The notes: generated by a model from the letters alone, not told the origin. 64,000 bases of DNA from Rhodococcus sp. ARC_M6 (GCF_022810305.1 NZ_JALGQH010000023.1:1-64000), one strand, 5' to 3'; positions 27,701 through 31,301 are shown, counted from the stretch's first letter. Program-made: numbers and translations.

Positions 27701-30484
27701 CTGCCCGTCGCGCAGGACATTCGCCAGTTCCTCCCCGCCGTACACCGTGGGCGGCGCGATCACCATGGTGGCGCCGGCGCCGAATGCAAGGAGCAACTCG
27801 AGAACGGAGGCGTCGAAGCTCGGGGACGAGAAGTGCAAGGTCCGTGAATCTGATGCGATACCGAACCTGATCCGCTGCTCGTCCGCGAAACTGCTCAATC
27901 CGCGATGAGTGACCACGACGCCCTTGGGCAGACCGGTCGAACCCGAGGTGTAGATCAGATAAGCGGGGTCGTCGATTCTCAGCGGCCGGATGCGGTCGGT
28001 GTCGTCGAGGGGCTCAGTCGAATGCTGCTGGCCTCCGGGTGCCAGCCACAAGGCGTCAACGCCCCAACTGTCTGCGACGCCGGGCAGGCAGATCCCGACG
28101 CGCGTCCCGGAATCGGTGAGCATGTGCTCGATACGGCCGGGTGGATAGTTGGGATCGACGGGTAGGAATGCGCCGCCGGCCTTGGCCACAGCCCAGGTGG
28201 CGATCACCGATTCCATCGAACGTGTCAGTGCAAGTGCCACGTACGTGCCCGGTCCGACGCCTTGAGTGATCAGTTCCCGGGCCAGGGCGTTCGATCGGCC
28301 GTCGAGTTCACGGTAGGTCAGAACCTGATCGCCGACGACAATCGCGTCGGCATCCGGGTTCAATTCGGCTGCAGCACAAAGTAGCTCGTCCAGGGTTTGG
28401 GCTTCCGATGCGGGCGAGCCGGACACCGAGCGCAGGTGCTCGAATTCCGTGTCGTCGAGAATCTGAAGATCACCGACGGGGGTGTCCGGGGCTTCGAGTG
28501 CGGCGGCCAGTATTCGCTGGATCCGAGTGCACACCAGGTGAGCGGACTGTTCGTCGAGAACGCTCTGGTCGAAGGCGACCGCGAAGGTCAGCGTTCCTTC
28601 TTGCTCCACGACATCAATTTCCAGACTGATGTCGATTGCCGGACTGAAGTCGTCGCGCCTGACGTCGGGACTCCCCTCGTTCAGTGCTACATGTATTTCT
28701 GCCGCGTCCACTGCGTCAGGGCTGACATGTCGGCGGATCTCGTCGTCATGGGCGGCAACAGCATTCAACAGATCCGTGAAGGGCCGATCCGGGGTGATCG
28801 TGATGCGCACCGGGACCAACTGCGAGTCCGACCCGAACCGAGCGCCGAGCACGATGTCGTCGGTATTCGTGATGTGCGAGAGCATGACCGCCAGTGCGGC
28901 GTGAACGACACTGAATACCGTGGTCTCGGTGTTCCGGGTCATTGCCACGACACGGTCGTAGACCTGTGGCGACATCAATGTCCGCACAGTGCCGAAATTC
29001 GCCCGCAACTCCGATGTCCGGGGACGATCGAGGACTACGGAGGCACCTTCGGGAGCGTCCATCAACTCGTAAGCCCAGAACGCTTCGAGTTCACGATCCC
29101 TCGTGATCTGCTCGCCGGCCTTGGCGCTGGAGCGATGCACCTGATCGAGTGGTGTTCCCGGGCCGGCTGCGATCAGTTCACTGACCAACTCCGAGAAGTT
29201 CGCCTGATGCTCGTCGAGCTCCTCCCGGGTGTAGCGATCGGGATTTGCTCGGAACTCGATCAAAGTCTTGACCGAAGTTCCACTCTGATAGATGTTGACC
29301 AGCAGATCCTCGACCGGACCCGACGTCACGATGTGGTACTCGCCGGTCATCGAACCCAGCGTGATTTCCTGGTGGAAGAGCATCACGTTCATCATCGGTC
29401 CGGACAACCGCGTGTCCTCGGCGGACAATCCGGCGTCACGTCGAATGTCCTCGAGGCTGCACCGTTGATGTCGCAGAGCGCCGAGCAGTTCCAACTGCAC
29501 CCGCCCCACCAGATCGTCGACAGTGTCTCCAGGGCGTACCTCGATGTGCAGGGGCGCGACGTTCACCAACATGCCGCCGGACCGTTGTAACGGCGCAGTA
29601 GTTCTCGCCGAAACCGGCAGATTGATCAGGACGTCTCCGTAGCCCGTACGACGCGACAAGTAGCAGGCCAACGCCGCGATCAGTACTGCCGCCGACGTGG
29701 CGCCCGAACGTGAACTCCATTCGTCCAAGGAGGCTAGCGAATCTTCTGACAGCTCCCCGGTCACCACCTGCGAGTGGGCTTGCGGTGGCGCTTCCCGATC
29801 CGAAAGCGTCGAACCGTGTTCCACGCCGGCAACGCGCTCCGCCCAGTACTCTCGGTCCGCATCGAAGCGACTCGATGCACGGTACGTCTGGTCCAATTCG
29901 GAGAGCTTCGCCAGATCAAGGGCCTTGTTGACGGCGGGTTCACGGCCTTCGAGTTCAGCCGTGTAGAGCGCCGCGATCCGGTTGACGATGGTCATGCCGC
30001 TGTAGCCGTCGAGCGCCACATGGTGAATTCGTGTGTACCACAGGTAATCTCGATCCCCCGTTTGCAGAATCGTCATCTCGACCAACCGGTCCCGGGTCAG
30101 ATCGAGAGTGGTCGCGTGGTCGTTGTCCATCCACTCCGACGCAGCTGCGCGGGGATCCTCATGGTTACGGAAATCGAAGTAGTCGACGGTTGCATCGATC
30201 GTGGGGTCGACTATCTGGCACGGTTCCCCGTCCGGGTACATCAACCGCAGGAACGGCGATTCGAACTCATGCGCCGCCGTCACCGCAGATCGAGACAACA
30301 AGCCGATATCCAGATCGCCATGGACCTCGATGTACTGCGCGACGAAGTACGGAACCGCCGGATGAAGCTGCTGCGCGAACCACATGCTCCGCTGCACCGC
30401 AGACAACGGGAAAGCGCCGGCCGGGAGTGTTCTCGGTGCAGACTCTCGGGTACTGACCTCGTTGTTCGAATTCTCGGTGCTCAT
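3788..30484 (-). CDS. Giant seven-module non-ribosomal peptide synthetase (about 8,898 aa)
   Basis: A single open frame encodes a complete assembly line: C, a half C domain, then A-T, C-A-T, C-A-T-E, C-A-T, C-A-T-E, C-A-T, C-A-T and a C-terminal TE. Carrier serines lie in GGDS/GGNS motifs at about residues 1228, 2279, 3332, 4879, 5977, 7532 and 8595. HHxxxDG motifs are intact in all seven full C domains (first at residues 154-160) and in both E domains. The first C domain has no upstream module, suggesting N-acylation of the first residue. Predicted product: acyl-X-Ser-(D)X-X-(D)Thr-X-X, released or cyclised by the TE. The ATG at 30484 is preferred over a GTG at 30493 because GGGGGTGG lies just upstream. 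No MbtH, acyl-AMP ligase, exporter or phosphopantetheinyl transferase gene is in the window. Confidence 0.95.
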   Translation of the reverse strand: MSTENSNNEVSTRESAPRTLPAGAFPLSAVQRSMWFAQQLHPAVPYFVAQYIEVHGDLDIGLLSRSAVTAAHEFESPFLRLMYPDGEPCQIVDPTIDATVDYFDFRNHEDPRAAASEWMDNDHATTLDLTRDRLVEMTILQTGDRDYLWYTRIHHVALDGYSGMTIVNRIAALYTAELEGREPAVNKALDLAKLSELDQTYRASSRFDADREYWAERVAGVEHGSTLSDREAPPQAHSQVVTGELSEDSLASLDEWSSRSGATSAAVLIAALACYLSRRTGYGDVLINLPVSARTTAPLQRSGGMLVNVAPLHIEVRPGDTVDDLVGRVQLELLGALRHQRCSLEDIRRDAGLSAEDTRLSGPMMNVMLFHQEITLGSMTGEYHIVTSGPVEDLLVNIYQSGTSVKTLIEFRANPDRYTREELDEHQANFSELVSELIAAGPGTPLDQVHRSSAKAGEQITRDRELEAFWAYELMDAPEGASVVLDRPRTSELRANFGTVRTLMSPQVYDRVVAMTRNTETTVFSVVHAALAVMLSHITNTDDIVLGARFGSDSQLVPVRITITPDRPFTDLLNAVAAHDDEIRRHVSPDAVDAAEIHVALNEGSPDVRRDDFSPAIDISLEIDVVEQEGTLTFAVAFDQSVLDEQSAHLVCTRIQRILAAALEAPDTPVGDLQILDDTEFEHLRSVSGSPASEAQTLDELLCAAAELNPDADAIVVGDQVLTYRELDGRSNALARELITQGVGPGTYVALALTRSMESVIATWAVAKAGGAFLPVDPNYPPGRIEHMLTDSGTRVGICLPGVADSWGVDALWLAPGGQQHSTEPLDDTDRIRPLRIDDPAYLIYTSGSTGLPKGVVVTHRGLSSFADEQRIRFGIASDSRTLHFSSPSFDASVLELLLAFGAGATMVIAPPTVYGGEELANVLRDGQVTHAFITPAALATVDPDHLPILRVIVTGGDACSPTLVEQWAGHRLMFNAYGPTETTVVATLSRPLHRDVPVTIGVPMRGASAMVLDSRLHPVLVGVAGELYVSGVGLARGYHGRAATTALRFVPAPNGLPGERMYRTGDLARWNRDGELEYLGRSDFQIKIRGFRVELGEIDEVVRRHPSVDEAVTVGVTGNSGETLLACYVTAAPGMRVDVSELTAHAAAFLAPHMVPSRIVVLDTIPLTPAGKIDRNSLPSIDTAVGAREYRAPESSTEKRISAVYCDLLGITRAGADDSFFELGGDSLVATRVVARVNGALGTSLSVLDLFEAPTVAGLAARADHSDSREVHLPALTRIPRPEPIAASLAQQRMWLTNQLDPASPAYNIPIAVRMTGDLDFSALEIALRDVLIRHESLRTVFPASANGPVQHVLDVDDVASELTVEVCSAGAVRARADEVARAGFDVTSAPPVRMVLLEVSDQDHVLVLVVHHIAGDGLSMAPLARDVMVAYTARVSGRVPAWLPLEVQYGDFSEWQRRALGDAATPDSILGSQLRFWTNELDARDELPELPMDHPRPAQGALRAHNLDFTIDTPTYQRIAAIAADHDASVFMVVHAALAVLLARECGGNDVVIGTPVAGRSERALDDVVGMFVNTLALRTVIDGDASFEDTVSRTRATDVAALRHSDIPYDLLVDALESDSPLFQVMLVMQGSPPTEVALPSLNVVVEELLTGAAKFDLQVIITEQSDHLDGRLNYASDLFDSDTMSGLADRFVSLLDEVSAHPESVVGDVDLCAPGERALVLERWNATRRELGEYTLDDLVRAQVARTPQAPALQFGDTVLTYAQFDNQVNALARTLISRGVGPDQRVAVAMPRSLELLVAIHAVIRSGGAYVPVDPDHPAERIGYVFSVADPVCVLAMAGSHGNLPTDIEIIDVDLAPEETARSVTDADRISPLRPDNTAYVLFTSGSTGRPKGVAVSHRSIVNRLRWMQGTYSLEASDVVLQKTPITFDVSVWELFWPLNTGARLVIAAPDGHRDPLYLSTLIAERAVTTAHFVPSMLAEFVAATSRDECASLSQVFSSGEALPSATAHDFTRISNAHLYNLYGPTEAAVDVTAAEFLHEPGASVPIGAPVWNTQVYVLDSRLHPVPVGIHGELYLAGVQLARGYFGRSDLTADKFVADPFTPTGSTRMYRTGDIVRWRADGQLDYIGRRDFQVKIRGLRIELPEVEAAMLRAPGVIAAATRVHHDATLGDSLVGYVIAAKGETLDHDEIRRVLRSELPAYMVPPVIIEMDGFPLGSTGKLDRPALPAPSFGGVRTYLAPSTPVETQLAHVLEELLGIDALSVDDNFFERGGNSLIAARAIARINDALALNLSIRDIFDAPTVTELAAICERSHTLVAGIPLESMPRPSRIPLSLAQKRMWFINQFDTTSSAYNVAIAIRLRGTLVRSAMESAIGDVLTRHESLRTQFPMIDGIPAQVVVEPHDALASLPLSLAGADEVSDRITQLTERGFDVTSAPPLRAELIQVSEREHVLVVVVHHICADGFSMAPLARGVMSAYSARTRGNAPDWDPLPVQYADFALWQQRALGEITDGTSVLSGQLDYWSARLAGLPELLQLPVDHPRPRVQDLSGAVVPFEISADVHRRLIMTAQDNRSSLFMAAHAMFALLLSRLSGMDDIAIGSPIAGRGDALLDRMVGMFVGTLVLRTGLDPARSFADVLTQVRGVDLDAFDNADIPFERIVDALAPERSTSHSPLFQAMLEFKNTENPTLSFEGLDVDVLDLATVVSNFDLQLTLAEKFDEHGEPAGIDAGFTYATALFDRSSVERFAQYLIRIADAVTQSPHVPVGDIELVESTENTPSGNAPEPALLHHILEANYRNDSVALVFGDTEITFKILDRQANQLARVLISRGAGPETVVALALPRSVESVVAIWALARTGAAFVPVDPAYPADRIRHMITDSGALTVLTVAAHEDAIPDGVSTLVLDSLDVRAECAATSGGAIEDRELHAPRSLDHPAYVIYTSGSTGLPKGVMVTHRGLAALAEQERTTFGVTARSRTLHFSSPSFDASILELLMAVSAGAAMVIAPPTILGGDELTALLRDQHVTHAFITPAALSTVNASSLDELEAVGTGGDVCPPELVAAWVRPGRIMINAYGPTESTVVASITRPLTPARTVTIGRPSLGIACSVLDARLHPVPIGVAGELYVRGDGVARGYRNRAATTAERFVADPAGLPGSRLYRTGDLVRWNTSGELEYLGRSDFQVKIRGFRIELGEIEAALAQCPGVAQSVATTFTRDNGPVRIVGYVVPFDPAAAPLDPSDIIAVVTAHLAPHMVPSAIVILDELPRTSNGKLDRRALPQPDFAAQHPRSRSAETELETTLAALFADVLAVDSVGVDDSFFALGGDSIMSIQLVARARSAGLVFSPRDVFEAKTVAGLAAVIELDEGTAPVVLDELDGGDIGAMPLLPVAQWWLGRFGDTVRDNPAGLDSFSQATALNAPADLHSIEQLTAAMQVVLDRHGALRARLELTPTRQLIVGDVGSIDAAHVCREVRVNAEPGTADFDAAIVDALNDARDALDPRNASMVRVAWLVGTSGAGRLLLVIHHLAVDGVSWRVLVPELAAAFHQLDAGLTPVVTDTPPGTAVTAETSLRRWSTALTEIAPTRRGEIGLWRSMLTGADPQIGARTLDPRRDTASTQARVSVEVSADVSETVLTALPARYRGSVNDGLLAALALALTQWRSSRGVRTNDVLVSMEGHGREAHVVPGADIVHTLGWFTTVFPVRVDLSGVDVGAVMAGSGNAGTLLKSVKELLRSVPDSGIGYGLLRYLDDEGQQQLSGLQAPQVSFNYLGRFGGGDADQDTTGDWALTSDIDLEASAHGSDMPLASVLDVNAVVTDIDGRPHLTATWAYPSEMLEERDVREIADLWVSALGVLAEHAERTEHGGFTPSDLTLVNLGQSAIERFEEQIPDLADIWSLSPLQAGLLFHARYAEHTVDAYTVQLTLELDGVDPARLHRATQALLDRHENLRTSFVTDDDGNSVQIVHSDAVVPWTEIDISPLPAGDQQAELQNLMRADRIRGFDMATAPLLRFLLLRTGDDTYRLILTNHHILLDGWSMPLLVRDLLTLYATDSDTSALSRVHPYRAYLDWLSHRDTETALRAWSQALDGLDEPTMLTEARSVGELSATSRSTLISLDEHHTQALREFIRSRGLTMASLVQVGWGIVLADLMGRDDVVFGGTVSGRPHQVAGVESMVGLFINTVPIRVRLDAQESLADLCVRVQDEQSALLDHHYVGLPDISTAVGAAATFDTLTVFESYPVDRTGLSAGTDIAGMHVLDVHDAEDAAHYPLAVIASTADGQFRLKFEYFPGVLADRDVDSIAHRLMRTIELIASHPETPLAHLSLMPESEVRELVPARGRPGGSSRTLAQILTDTAAQFPERIALSAGNRRLTYAELDERSDQLAHVLIADGVRPEDRVAIGISRSVESVVAMWAITKTGAAFVPVDPTYPRERITFMLDDCDAHIGLTTGEFAANLPTGIRWIILDDVSVAPSRGPVLVPVRLDNAAYVIYTSGSTGQPKGVVVTHSGLENFADAQREMYGVDEHSHTVALSSPSFDASVLEYLLAFPNGGTMVLVPTTVYGGTELATVLRDNAVTHGFFTPAVLNSVDPSGIDSLTSVIVGGEACPPELLRTWAPGRSFFNLYGPTETTIGANISDPIPADGVVVLGGPIRGVHEVVLDRRLQPVSVGVPGELYIAGAGLARNYHRRRALTSARFVADPYGDSGDRMYRTGDVVRWRSDHTIEYLGRSDFQVKIRGFRIELGEIDTALASMPGVEFAITVAVAGPAELTALASYVLIGSEAAVTVDDITAQARGQLPAHMVPASVMILDELPLTGTGKVNRAALPEPQFDTAATDFIAPTTEFERLVAAAFEEVLETGPIGISTHFFDAGGNSLTATRVVARVNSALGTDIGVRALFDSPTVRALAHHVETTDPDRAPRPPLTRREYPDPIPVSVAQKRMWFLNQFDITSPAYNIPLAVRLTGHLDQDALAAAIEDVLARHESLRTVFPSIDGTPTQRILAAADVPLNLDPEHVEERDLINRILEFGSAGFDVSQSVPLRSAVFELAPDQHVLVIVAHHIIADGFSMNPLAIDVATAYAARSVGAAPTWAELPIQYADFTLWQLEHLGSEDDNTSEITRQLAYWTRQLANLPEPITVPTSFPRPAQQSMRGAVASFDIPASTHRLLADVARRHGVTMFMVMHSALATLAARLSGTDDIVIGTPIAGRGEAELDHLVGMFVNTLVLRTHLSSDSSFADLLDQVREVDLGAFHHADLPFERLVDALHPDRSTSQTPLFQVLLEFRNNVEPTLTLPGLTVSGVEIDLPVAKFDLQLSVTEHYGERGEPGGISAEFIYARDLFDADLMATYARRFTSLLTAAAQEPTVALGDIEILDDVERRAVLTEWNAPGYAELTGTETISSRFSSRVAEHSAAIALGDEHTAITYAELDARANRLARLLIAQGIGPESLVAVALPRTVDLVIGLLAVIKSGAAYLPIDVTYPAERVRFLFDDAAPRCLIATDEFRGMLPTEVVDSVFSVIELGSGAIAVQLDHLSPSPITDTDRLAPLHPESIAYIIYTSGSTGQPKGVLVSHRNVLTLMDNASPTFEFDHTDVWTMFHSYAFDFSVWELWGPLLHGGRLVVVDYYTTRSPDMFDELLRRERVTVLNQTPTAFYQLAEADRAHRPSDQEPDLALRYVIFGGEALDLGQLRKWYSRRATASQQIDTAGSPQLVNMYGITETTVHVSRIALTRDDADHAAASIIGRGLPGMNVYVLDQRLRLVPPGVVGEMYVAGDQVTRGYLGRPALTSTRFLPDPFGGSGDRMYRSGDLAKWNGAGQLEYLGRSDFQVKVRGFRIELGEIEASMLRCPGVAQSVAMVRSDGGSSERIVGYVVAEAGTTIDSASVINSVSTELASYMVPTVIVVLDALPLTVNGKLDRRALPAPDFAVLATSSDSSRSPSSAAESVLADLFADVLGLPSVGIDDSFFGLGGDSIMSIQLVSRAKAAGLTFTPRDVFEAKTVAGLARVASLEPTDAVPTLEELPGGGTGSMPLTPIMEWLLQRSGGNLELIRSYSQSALLSLPRHVVGSALEQALQSLLDHHDALRSRLDVGQRREPGDVDGPHRLIVAEPGSVRAEEILQRVEITSESGPDFIEAAERAMREASGRLDPTNGVMIAAVWLDPVGGREHGRLLLVIHHLAVDGVSWRILVPDLAVAYGAALENTAAPLPVSGTSVRRWSTGLAEHAPTRRTELALWKNTAGKDALLGSRHIDPAVDVGSTVDRITVDIPTAVTDAILTAVPRTFGGSVNDGLLAALALAVTGWRHSHGKRGTDVLINLEGHGREEDAVPGADLSRTVGWFTTIFPVRLDLAGISVIDALSGGDAIASAVKSVKETLLAIPDNGIGFGMLKYLDQSAPLPALTTPQISFNYLGRFAGADEGAGEVPWLPVPGVTLDEVHSGDLPAASVLDINTVTTDTAAGPVLRSTWSFPRGILTSDDASELAELWTLALTALAGYTAGADRRELTPSDLDLVSLDQLAIEHLSRRFPDLTDVWSLSPLQSGLLFHARFDDTGIDPYMVQLTLELGGRIEPERMRRAAQALLDRHPSLRAGFIAAPGGRALQIIRSAVDVPWTELDLSDLGAAEQESAWTRILEDDRTLRFDMETAPLIRFMLTRTGPDSARLVITNHHILLDGWSTPLVLRDLLTLYATDGDPEILPRAPHYRDYLSWLSEQDAEASLTAWRETLHGIDTPTLLAPTTDDAERVSEVVSVSLPADHTDVLRTFVRSHGLTMPTVVQVAWGIVLGELLGRDDVVFGGTVSGRPPQVAGVESMVGLFINTVPVRIRLDARESLAELCIRIQGEQADVLDHHYVGLADISAAVGPAASFDTLTVFESYPVDRAGLSAGTDIAGMHVMGIDGRDSAHYPLAVVASEQDTLDIKMEYQPTQFTEREAATIAERILIAIEHIAATPDEPLARVSLLTEFETRDLVPVFGAPGRSARTLPEIFADVAATFPDRIALSAPDRTGLSAGTSTLTYFDLDRRSNQMARELVKRGAGPETSIAIGIARSIESVLAVWAVTKTGAAFVPVDPTYPADRIEHMLTDSNVLFGLTVSDAVDSLPNTASWLVIDEEPFDRDVSLACTLPMRQDERLGALEMSNAAYIVYTSGSTGKPKGVVVTHAGLDSFALDQQRRFHADHTSRTLHFATPSFDGAIFEYLQAFGVGATMVLVPTDVYGGTELADLIKREHVTHAFITTAALATVSPVGLDEFRHVVVGGEACPPDLVTRWAPGRELANAYGPTETTVMADISAPMTVGAPITIGGPIRGVSELVLDTRLQPVPVGAQGELYIAGVGLARGYHRRTALTSERFVANPYGKPGDRMYRTGDIVRWRSDHTIEYVGRSDFQIKVRGFRIELGEIDTAITSIDGVTNSVTLGVEGPGGSTVLASYLTITDGSDLSPAAVVSHLSGRLPTHMVPTSITIVDELPRNAVGKIDRHALPAPDFTATAPEFRAPRTPLERQIAAVFAEILDVDKIGIDDNFFDRGGNSLIATRVVSRLNTALELDLGVRTLFESPTTAELAEQLTAAPTTSIHVPLTRAERTGNIPLSLAQKRMWFLNQFDTSSAAYNIPFAVRLTGDLDVDAMKAAIVDVVGRHESLRTVFPTVNGEPVQRVLTVDDALPTISTVSVTDSELLPRMTALAQEGFDVANELPLRVSLYQLDTPPELTATHVLFVVVHHICADGASMAPLARDVMIAYLSRTAGTSPAWEPLPVQYADFTLWQQDVLGSETDPTSIISSQLHYWSEQLAGLDDVIALPTDHPRPLQQTFHGDRFDFRIDADTHRALTALTREQGVTMFMALHGALAVLLAKLSGAEEVSIGTPIAGRGKEEVENLVGMFVNTLVLRTPVDPDQTFTDLLRGIRETDLAAYQHADLPFERLVDVINPTRSTSYSPLFQVALELQNNEKVVLELPGLTVEAVGTDSKTAKEDLELVVSESFDADGQPDGISAAFIYAVDLFEPGTIEEFSQRLRLILESVGADTDIQLADIDILGTEESAALVPALGERATRAQTWPEILAASVELNPNGQAVSSQDWNLTYEELDTESTRLAKVLLARGIGPENFVALGLPRSAWEVIAIWAVTKTGAAFLPVDPNYPEDRIVHMLDDSGAVLGLTVSSRRDLLPESIDWIVLDSELSRQTLDAQDATPVTDTERTSPLHLEHPAYLIYTSGSTGKPKGVIVTHRGLSNLNAEEHQRFNVKITSRISHLASPSFDASVFELMMAFGSGACLVIIPPAVFGGSELADIFADEHVSHAFITPTALSSIESSALPELRVLAVGGEACTPELVDIWGRDRRMFNGYGPTESTIQASVSTPMRPGENINIGHPAIGFADLVLDAHLRPVPVGVIGELYITGPGLARGYHHRPGLTSDRFVADPYGQPGHRMYRTGDLVRWRADHTLEYMGRSDFQIKVRGFRIELGEIDSVLTAHPSVGFAATLGQQSPAGDTVLVAYVQPVEGHTVAEAELRHHLSARLPAHMVPAAIIVVDKIPMTPVGKLDRRALPSPDFEHRTVPYAPPTTNTERVVTDIFASVLGHDTVGIDDNFFDLGGNSIVATRITAELDKRIGRRVRLQSIFLDPTPAGVARAADLIEHETQPTDISAVLAPVITLRADGTQPPLFFIHPGIGLSWGYSGFVSHIDAGRPIYGLQLPSLSGGPTFDTLTELAKNYADRILELAPDGPIHLVGWSLGGVIAHAVAHELDTRSVPVSTVAILDSFPASSDDQPEELSVTELIAGLGLPSDETEIETFADAAALLERTLGPGTGVEAQHLERISAGYSRSVALTNAHRPTRFDGDVQFFIARQSADNGHDVSEWREFVGGDIAVDDVDCRHNQMIEPGPIAHVAASIKRHLLAEDV
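3791..4560 (-). other. NRPS type I thioesterase domain
   Basis: Alpha/beta hydrolase release domain with an oxyanion segment FFIHPGIG, nucleophile elbow GWSLGG (about residue 8730), acidic member in AILDSFP and catalytic His in CRHNQM. Hydrolysis and macrolactonisation, through Ser2 or Thr5 for instance, cannot be told apart from sequence alone. Confidence 0.8.
4580..7750 (-). other. NRPS module 7 (C7-A7-T7), probably aliphatic residue
   Basis: LCL-type C domain with HHICADGAS near residue 7719. The A7 code reads DAFFAGGIQK. The carrier is GGNSIVATRI, Ser near residue 8595, leading directly into the thioesterase. Confidence 0.65.
7760..10910 (-). other. NRPS module 6 (C6-A6-T6), probably aliphatic residue
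   Basis: DCL-type C domain (SLSPLQSGLLFHARF, NHHILLDGWS near residue 6671). The A6 code reads DGFFVGAVMK, resembling the isoleucine code DGFFLGVVYK at six positions. Carrier Ser near residue 7532. Confidence 0.65.
10915..15710 (-). other. NRPS module 5 (C5-A5-T5-E5), D-threonine
   Basis: C5 has HHIIADG. The A5 code reads DFWNIGMVHK, the standard threonine code. Carrier motif GGDSIMSIQ (about residue 5977) is followed by an E domain with HHLAVDGVSW near residue 6180, so the Thr should be epimerised (allo at one centre). Confidence 0.8.
15725..18845 (-). other. NRPS module 4 (C4-A4-T4), probably aliphatic residue
   Basis: C4 is of the DCL type (SLSPLQAGLLFHARY, NHHILLDGWS near residue 4033), consistent with taking a D-residue from module 3. 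The A4 code reads DALFIGLIGK, with no exact match known to me. Carrier Ser at 4879. Confidence 0.65.
18850..23505 (-). other. NRPS module 3 (C3-A3-T3-E3), D-configured aliphatic residue
   Basis: C3 has HHICADG. The A3 code reads DALFGGAVVK, close to A1. Carrier motif GGDSIMSIQ (Ser 3332) is the form that precedes epimerisation domains, and an E domain follows with HHLAVDGVSW near residue 3530 and a C-terminal YLGRFG motif. Confidence 0.7.
23520..26650 (-). other. NRPS module 2 (C2-A2-T2), serine
   Basis: C domain of the LCL type with HHIAGDG near residue 1413. The A2 pocket code reads DVWHFSLVDK, identical to the serine code of EntF, and its surroundings (FDVSVWELFWPL, HFVPSMLAEFV, NLYGPTEAAVDV) are EntF-like. 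Carrier Ser at 2279. Confidence 0.8.
26690..28400 (-). other. NRPS module 1 (A1-T1), probably aliphatic residue
   Basis: The adenylation domain has LIYTSGSTGLPKG near residue 845. The ten-residue pocket code read by alignment to GrsA is DALFVGAVVK. I know no exact match; Phe at the fourth position and Gly at the sixth are common in Leu/Ile/Val codes. Carrier Ser at 1228. Confidence 0.6.
28456..30427 (-). other. NRPS loading region: starter C domain plus half C domain
   Basis: Residues about 20-455 form a full condensation domain with HHVALDG (154-160). Residues about 462-677 then repeat only the C-terminal lobe of a C domain (FWAYELMDAPE ... FSVVHAALAVML ... IVLGARFG), with no HHxxxDG and no N-terminal lobe. 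Adenylation domain 1 follows directly. The half domain cannot catalyse on its own by the usual mechanism. Confidence 0.8.
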
Positions 30485-30648
30485 CACAACCACCCCCGGC
30501 TGGTGTGCTGGGTGTGGAGTGGAGAAAGTGTGGTTCGGGGATTGAACAAGTACATCGCACCGCCTCGATATCGAGAGTGGAAACCATGTGAACGATCCTT
30601 GTGAGCCCTGCCGGTGAGGTCATCGACCACGAAAGTGGGTCGGCTCGG

Positions 30649-30676
30649 AGTTCGAACCTCCCCGAAGGTCCGAACT
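30649..30676. promoter_or_regulatory. Imperfect 11-bp inverted repeat upstream of the NRPS
   Basis: AGTTCGAACCT (30649-30659) and AGGTCCGAACT (30666-30676) pair at 10 of 11 positions across a 6-base spacer, 165 bases before the NRPS start. It is a candidate operator or leader hairpin. Apart from it, 30494-30770 holds nothing else I can support. Confidence 0.4.
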
Positions 30677-30770
30677 AGTAAGGATTTGAGTTGTGTTTCG
30701 TTATGTGTCCGGCACGCCGCACTGGCGCGGTGCCGTGCACACAGCTACAAACTGGTTGCCCAGGCTAGCG

Positions 30771-31112
30771 TCATCGGAAACGTTCCGCTTCGCGGGCAAG
30801 TGCAGTCAACTGCTCGCACATCGAAATGAGCTCGGCAGTATCGGCACCTTCCGCGACCGCAGTCGCGACATCTTCCGCAGCGCAGCGCACTTCGAACATC
30901 CGATCAACGAGTTCGGATGCCTCGCCGGCCGTCAAGATGACAGCGTCAGCGGGAATTGCGGTGCCTTTCACAGCACTACGCTGCTCATACGCACGCTGAC
31001 GGCACGACTGGCAGCAATACCGCCGCCGCCGTCCAACTCCGACCGCCGCAACCGCACGACCGCACCAGACGCAGGGATTCCCGGCGCTTCTCGGTCGCAT
31101 GCTGGTCGTCAT
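30771..31112 (-). CDS. Small zinc-finger protein, Rv2049c-like
   Basis: 113 aa with a CVWCGR...RYCCQSCRQRAYEQR zinc-ribbon-like cluster (residues 14-45), the pattern of small FCS-type fingers, followed by an acidic helical tail (ASELVDRMFEVRCAAEDVATAV). In Mycobacterium a small conserved protein of this kind lies divergently beside rbpA (Rv2049c next to Rv2050), and the arrangement here is the same. The function is unknown; nucleic-acid binding is possible. I chose the ATG at 31112, with a second ATG at 31100 as the alternative. The ribosome binding site is weak. Confidence 0.75.
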   Translation of the reverse strand: MTTSMRPRSAGNPCVWCGRAVAAVGVGRRRRYCCQSCRQRAYEQRSAVKGTAIPADAVILTAGEASELVDRMFEVRCAAEDVATAVAEGADTAELISMCEQLTALAREAERFR

Positions 31113-31200
31113 GTCTGCACACTTTACTCGAGATTCGGAGGCCCTCAATGTGCGCGTGCAGTAACCGGTAAGATGGGGAGGTTGCGTCTTCTCGCCACAC

Positions 31201-31227
31201 GGGAACCAATCGGGGACTCGTGGCGTT
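31201..31227 (+). promoter_or_regulatory. SigR/SigH-type promoter of rbpA
   Basis: GGGAAC (31201-31206), 18 bases, then GTT (31225-31227) fits the GGAAY-N18-GTT consensus of thiol/disulfide-stress sigma factors. The -10 lies about 75 bases before the rbpA start. In Streptomyces coelicolor rbpA is a SigR target, which supports the reading. Confidence 0.55.
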
Positions 31228-31301
31228 GTAGATGAGTGTGAGCGTCTACGCCCCAACACCGGGCGCCCACCAGCGGTGACGAACGAAGAGAGGACACCAC
31301 C

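Noticed and set aside
30267-30623. Upstream frame beginning MVSTLDIEAVRC in the NRPS leader
   Set aside because: AAGGAT precedes it, so a leader peptide is conceivable, but it overlaps the NRPS start in another frame and has no feature of a known attenuator.
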